From Saprospiraceae bacterium (GTDB lineage: Bacteria > Bacteroidota > Bacteroidia > Chitinophagales > Saprospiraceae), in the NCBI GenBank assembly GCA_020627785.1, contig JAHDGF010000002.1, forward strand, positions 234,531 to 298,530: 64,000 nucleotides of DNA, written 5' to 3'. The notes beneath the pieces were generated by a model that was given only the letters and a program-made list of their open reading frames with translations, was not told the DNA's origin and did no database searches. Below, piece after piece: positions 61,291 through 64,000 of the stretch; within the stretch, counting starts at the first letter, position 1; the number at the start of each line of letters is the position of its first letter. Position numbers and translations under genes: made by a program.

Positions 61291-62853
61291 TTAATGTTTG
61301 ATGTAAATGACCTTTTCCGCATATCGCTCCTCACCCAAATGCATTTGAATAAGATATGTACCTGTCGATATTCCATCTAGATTTATAAAGGCACTTGAAG
61401 TTTTCCTTCGTATCTGTTTACCTAAAAGATCTGTAAGAATAATTTGATCAATCTCCCGATCGAAATTCAAATTTCCACTGGTTGGATTTGGGTAAATTTT
61501 AATCTTTTCTTTGCCCTCTAAATATGGATTACTTAAAACAGGCGGAAATTCATCTACCAGAATGGTAAGTGTTGTATTTGTTACAATGGCTGGATTAAAA
61601 TCAAAATAAATATGAGCTGTATTGGTAATTTCAGTATCTACATCAAGTCCAGGAAATGTAGAAATAGAATAAATGATATGTCCATTTGAACCTTCAGGAT
61701 TTGAAAGACTATCAGGTAATATGATATCATCAAATTTGAAATTCACAATGTTAGGATTGTTATTGTTGAAAACTACTCGAAGGTCATTTGGATGACTAGT
61801 CTCAATCAGTTTAAATGTCGAAACATCTAAATTCGGATCAAGCGTATCTCTGACAACAACATCTTCCGCATAATCATTACCAGTATTTTGGAATCGAATG
61901 TGGTAAAGTAATGGTCCATTATCCAATAAGGCTAAGTTATCATCTCTACTAGGACTGACGGCCTTATCATTTGGATCATATGAACATCTCAGCTCTTGTT
62001 CTAATACATGAACATTTGCATAGGCCGGGTTTTCTATAGAAGCCGTGATAAAATATATTTCTCCGAGCTGAGCCGCACTGGTTATACCTGGAACCGGAAG
62101 ATCAAAACAGAAAGTTTGACTTTCAAATGGATCCAAATTAAAAAGCCATCCGATATTATTGTCATCAACAATAAAATCAGCAGGTCCATAATTAAGAAAT
62201 ATTTCTTCAATTCGGTCATCTACGTTTACCCATACTGTATCCTGCTCCGGATAAGTTCCTTCATTTATCACTGTCAATGTATGCTTGACTGTGTCGTTAC
62301 ACCTGAAGTTTTCTGAACTTAAATAAGGAACTACACTAGAATAAAATTCCAATGGAGCAAAACCCATTTCTATGGATTCGTTTGGATTTGTATCGCTTAA
62401 AGAAACGGTAAAAAGAGAATCTGTGGTTATATACCAACCATCAGAACCAATTCTATTATAGCCTAGATTGTAGGTTCCTTCAGTAGCAAAGAAAACAATC
62501 CCTTGTTCGTCTAAAATTTTAAAGGTTTCATTTTCAAAGTCTACCGCACCAAATTCATAATATTTTTCATCATCATTTTTAGTCCCACTTTCGTCTTCAT
62601 CCAAGTAAAATTTTACTTCAATATAGGTCTCTGGATAAAAATTTTCCTGACCAGGAAACAGACCATTGCAAACCATCAATCGATTTGCAATATCTAAGTT
62701 GTTTAGTGGTTCTCCGATGTTCGAGTGGAAGGAATGATCATTTTCTACATTAGATCCCCCATAAGGCGATATACTAGAAAATTGTAAACGAGCTTGGCCA
62801 TGAACTGCAGTTACCAGCAATGCCATGACAAAGAATAGAGTTATTCTTTTCAT
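61291..62853 (-). CDS. T9SS-secreted protein with DUF11-like conserved-repeat domain
   Basis: A 520-aa exported protein with a signal peptide (~1-19, ending VHGQ). The middle (~290-430: CSYDPNDKAVSP, YHIRFQNTGNDYAEDVVVRD, FNPAIVTNTTLT) is a DUF11-like conserved-repeat domain frequent in Bacteroidota surface proteins. The end is a T9SS type A sorting domain (IYPNPTSGNLNF, ISTGTYLIQMHLG). As first gene of the collagen-like operon it may form part of the same surface structure (inference). Confidence 0.86.
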   Translation of the reverse strand: MKRITLFFVMALLVTAVHGQARLQFSSISPYGGSNVENDHSFHSNIGEPLNNLDIANRLMVCNGLFPGQENFYPETYIEVKFYLDEDESGTKNDDEKYYEFGAVDFENETFKILDEQGIVFFATEGTYNLGYNRIGSDGWYITTDSLFTVSLSDTNPNESIEMGFAPLEFYSSVVPYLSSENFRCNDTVKHTLTVINEGTYPEQDTVWVNVDDRIEEIFLNYGPADFIVDDNNIGWLFNLDPFESQTFCFDLPVPGITSAAQLGEIYFITASIENPAYANVHVLEQELRCSYDPNDKAVSPSRDDNLALLDNGPLLYHIRFQNTGNDYAEDVVVRDTLDPNLDVSTFKLIETSHPNDLRVVFNNNNPNIVNFKFDDIILPDSLSNPEGSNGHIIYSISTFPGLDVDTEITNTAHIYFDFNPAIVTNTTLTILVDEFPPVLSNPYLEGKEKIKIYPNPTSGNLNFDREIDQIILTDLLGKQIRRKTSSAFINLDGISTGTYLIQMHLGEERYAEKVIYIKH

Positions 62854-62952
62854 AAGTTTATATTTGGTTCACTTATATAAACAATATGAGATGCGGAAAC
62901 GTGGCGCAGAAAATGTAATTATATAAAATTTCTTCTATTTAAAGATAGATTA

Positions 62953-63603
62953 CTAGTCAAGTAGCTTATGCTCAATCGCTTTACGGACCAGTCCAGCCGT
63001 ATTTCTGACGCTTACTTTGGCAAGTAAGCTTGATCTATGAGACTCAACAGTTTTAAGAGAGATAAATAGTTTTTCACCGATTTCTTGAGTGGTATATTCT
63101 TGGACGATCAATTTTAGAACTTCTTTTTCCCTTCTTGTTATTTTTGGAATAAAGCCTTTGGAAGGTGTTCCTCCCTTTCGCTCATTCATTAGACCACGCA
63201 TAATTGTCTGGGTAACATCCTTACTAAAAAAGGTATTTCCCTCAGTGACCGTTTGAATGGCCTGCATCAATTCTTCTCTACCCGTATTTTTGAGTATGTA
63301 ACCCTTGGCTCCATTTTTTAGAATTTCAGTTACATAACTCTCCTGATTGAACATTGAAATAGCTAATATTTTCATTTCAGGGAAGGCAGCAATGACCTCT
63401 TTACATACTTCGATTCCATTTTTCTCAGGAAGATTGACATCAAGAAGAATTATATCGATTTCATTTTTCTTCAAATAAGGAAGTATGGAAGCTCCATCAT
63501 AGCATTTACCTACTACCTGGATACCTTCTTGCTCATTCAATATGGACTCTATGCCATCGGCAAACATTGAGTGATCATCAGCTATTAAAATACGTGTATC
63601 CAT
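62953..63603 (-). CDS. NarL/LuxR-family response regulator
   Basis: A 216-aa two-component regulator. Receiver domain (~1-120): acidic pair D9-D10, phospho-acceptor D55 in LLDVNLPEKNG, and the Lys in YILKNTGREE. HTH LuxR domain (~148-216): ITRREKEVLKLIVQEYTTQEIGE. No sensor kinase is visible downstream; it may lie beyond the right edge. It lies 99 bases upstream of the T9SS/collagen-like operon on the same strand and could control it (inference). Confidence 0.93.
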   Translation of the reverse strand: MDTRILIADDHSMFADGIESILNEQEGIQVVGKCYDGASILPYLKKNEIDIILLDVNLPEKNGIEVCKEVIAAFPEMKILAISMFNQESYVTEILKNGAKGYILKNTGREELMQAIQTVTEGNTFFSKDVTQTIMRGLMNERKGGTPSKGFIPKITRREKEVLKLIVQEYTTQEIGEKLFISLKTVESHRSSLLAKVSVRNTAGLVRKAIEHKLLD

Positions 63604-64000
63604 TAATACAAATCTATTGGTAACTAAAGCAGGAAGTATAGGGGAAAACCCTCATTTTCTAAATTGGGTGTTTTCTGCGAGTTTTCAGGGCCTATACGTA
63701 TATATCTTTGTTATATAAGAATTTAAAGAAATACTATTCCCTTTGACATATTTTCACAATCTGTGAGTAAATCACAGGTTTTGGTTAGTTTTTAATTCAC
63801 AAGTTGGTTAGATAAGAGTTGCGAAGTAACAGATGACTGGTATTTAAAACATATTGTAACAACCCATTATTTCCATGATTTTGACAGTTTTTGTTACTTC
63901 CATCTCTATCTTTTAACCACATACAACACGACAATATAATCACTTATATATTTAGGATTGACTATTGTAAATGGAAAGAAAGTGCCCTCATAAAGATGAG
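63604..64000. other. Intergenic region at the window end
   Basis: No complete gene is seen. It must hold the response-regulator promoter. A plus-strand TATCTTTG at 63703-63710 resembles a -7 box, but no TTG stands at the right distance. A 9-bp inverted repeat, GAAGTAACA (63823-63831) and TGTTACTTC (63892-63900), could be a regulator site. An ATG at 63971 opens a frame that runs off the edge (MERKCPHKDE), too short to judge. Confidence 0.4.

Overview
The window looks like chromosomal DNA from a Bacteroidota bacterium, probably a Saprospiria-like or related free-living lineage. Evidence: many secreted proteins end in a type IX secretion (T9SS) C-terminal sorting domain; there are PorV/PorQ-family, DUF4230, DUF3108, DUF1080 and GYDIA-type GHMP kinase genes; a TTG-N20-TAnnTTTG promoter of the Bacteroidota sigma factor lies before rplM; and DNA is AT-rich. 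The lineage below phylum is inference. No rRNA, tRNA, CRISPR array, transposase or phage gene was recognised.

Layout. 1-2.4 kb: the 3' end of a large T9SS cargo gene and a PorV/PorQ-family outer-membrane protein. 2.5-9.5 kb: greA, a HIT protein, ruvC (opposite strand), a flippase-like membrane protein, DUF3108 and DUF4230 proteins, a xylose-isomerase-like TIM barrel and a TonB-dependent receptor. 9.6-16.6 kb (minus strand): isoprenoid genes (type 2 IPP isomerase, class II HMG-CoA reductase, GYDIA kinase), then cysS, an M28 peptidase lipoprotein and an Omp28-like thioredoxin-fold T9SS protein. 16.7-26.6 kb: a TPR protein, then two divergent T9SS genes (a 1554-aa metalloprotease and an Asp-box propeller) bracketed by two arrays of the same hairpin-rich intergenic repeat. 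26.6-30.9 kb: rplM-rpsI-rpsB-tsf, pyrH, rlmN. 30.9-38.8 kb: ComEC, an OmpA plus helix-hairpin-helix pair, a thioredoxin-TonB fusion, and tonB-exbD-exbD-exbB. 38.9-54.5 kb: a 2-hydroxyacid dehydrogenase, a thioredoxin-SPOR fusion, a DUF885 peptidase, a Tat-exported Gfo/Idh/MocA oxidoreductase, a MATE exporter, two T9SS proteins, a CBM9-like protein, and a 1216-aa cytochrome c/PA14/propeller/DUF1080 lipoprotein. 54.5-59.2 kb: tsaB, two ArsR-type regulators, lspA, trhO and a bestrophin. 59.2-63.6 kb: three collagen-like paralogues and a T9SS protein in one operon, with a LuxR-type response regulator upstream.

How they fit together. Housekeeping operons alternate with envelope genes: T9SS cargo, outer-membrane uptake (TonB/ExbBD, TonB-dependent receptor) and periplasmic thioredoxin fusions. 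The 42.8-53.4 kb block suggests handling of exported sugars or glycosides. The most unusual material is the repeat arrays around the T9SS pair, a recurring 14-mer (GCCTTTCGGCAAAT and relatives), two thioredoxin fusions, the collagen-like cassette, and two genes (GYDIA kinase, rlmN) whose conserved N-termini extend upstream of any ATG, GTG or TTG.
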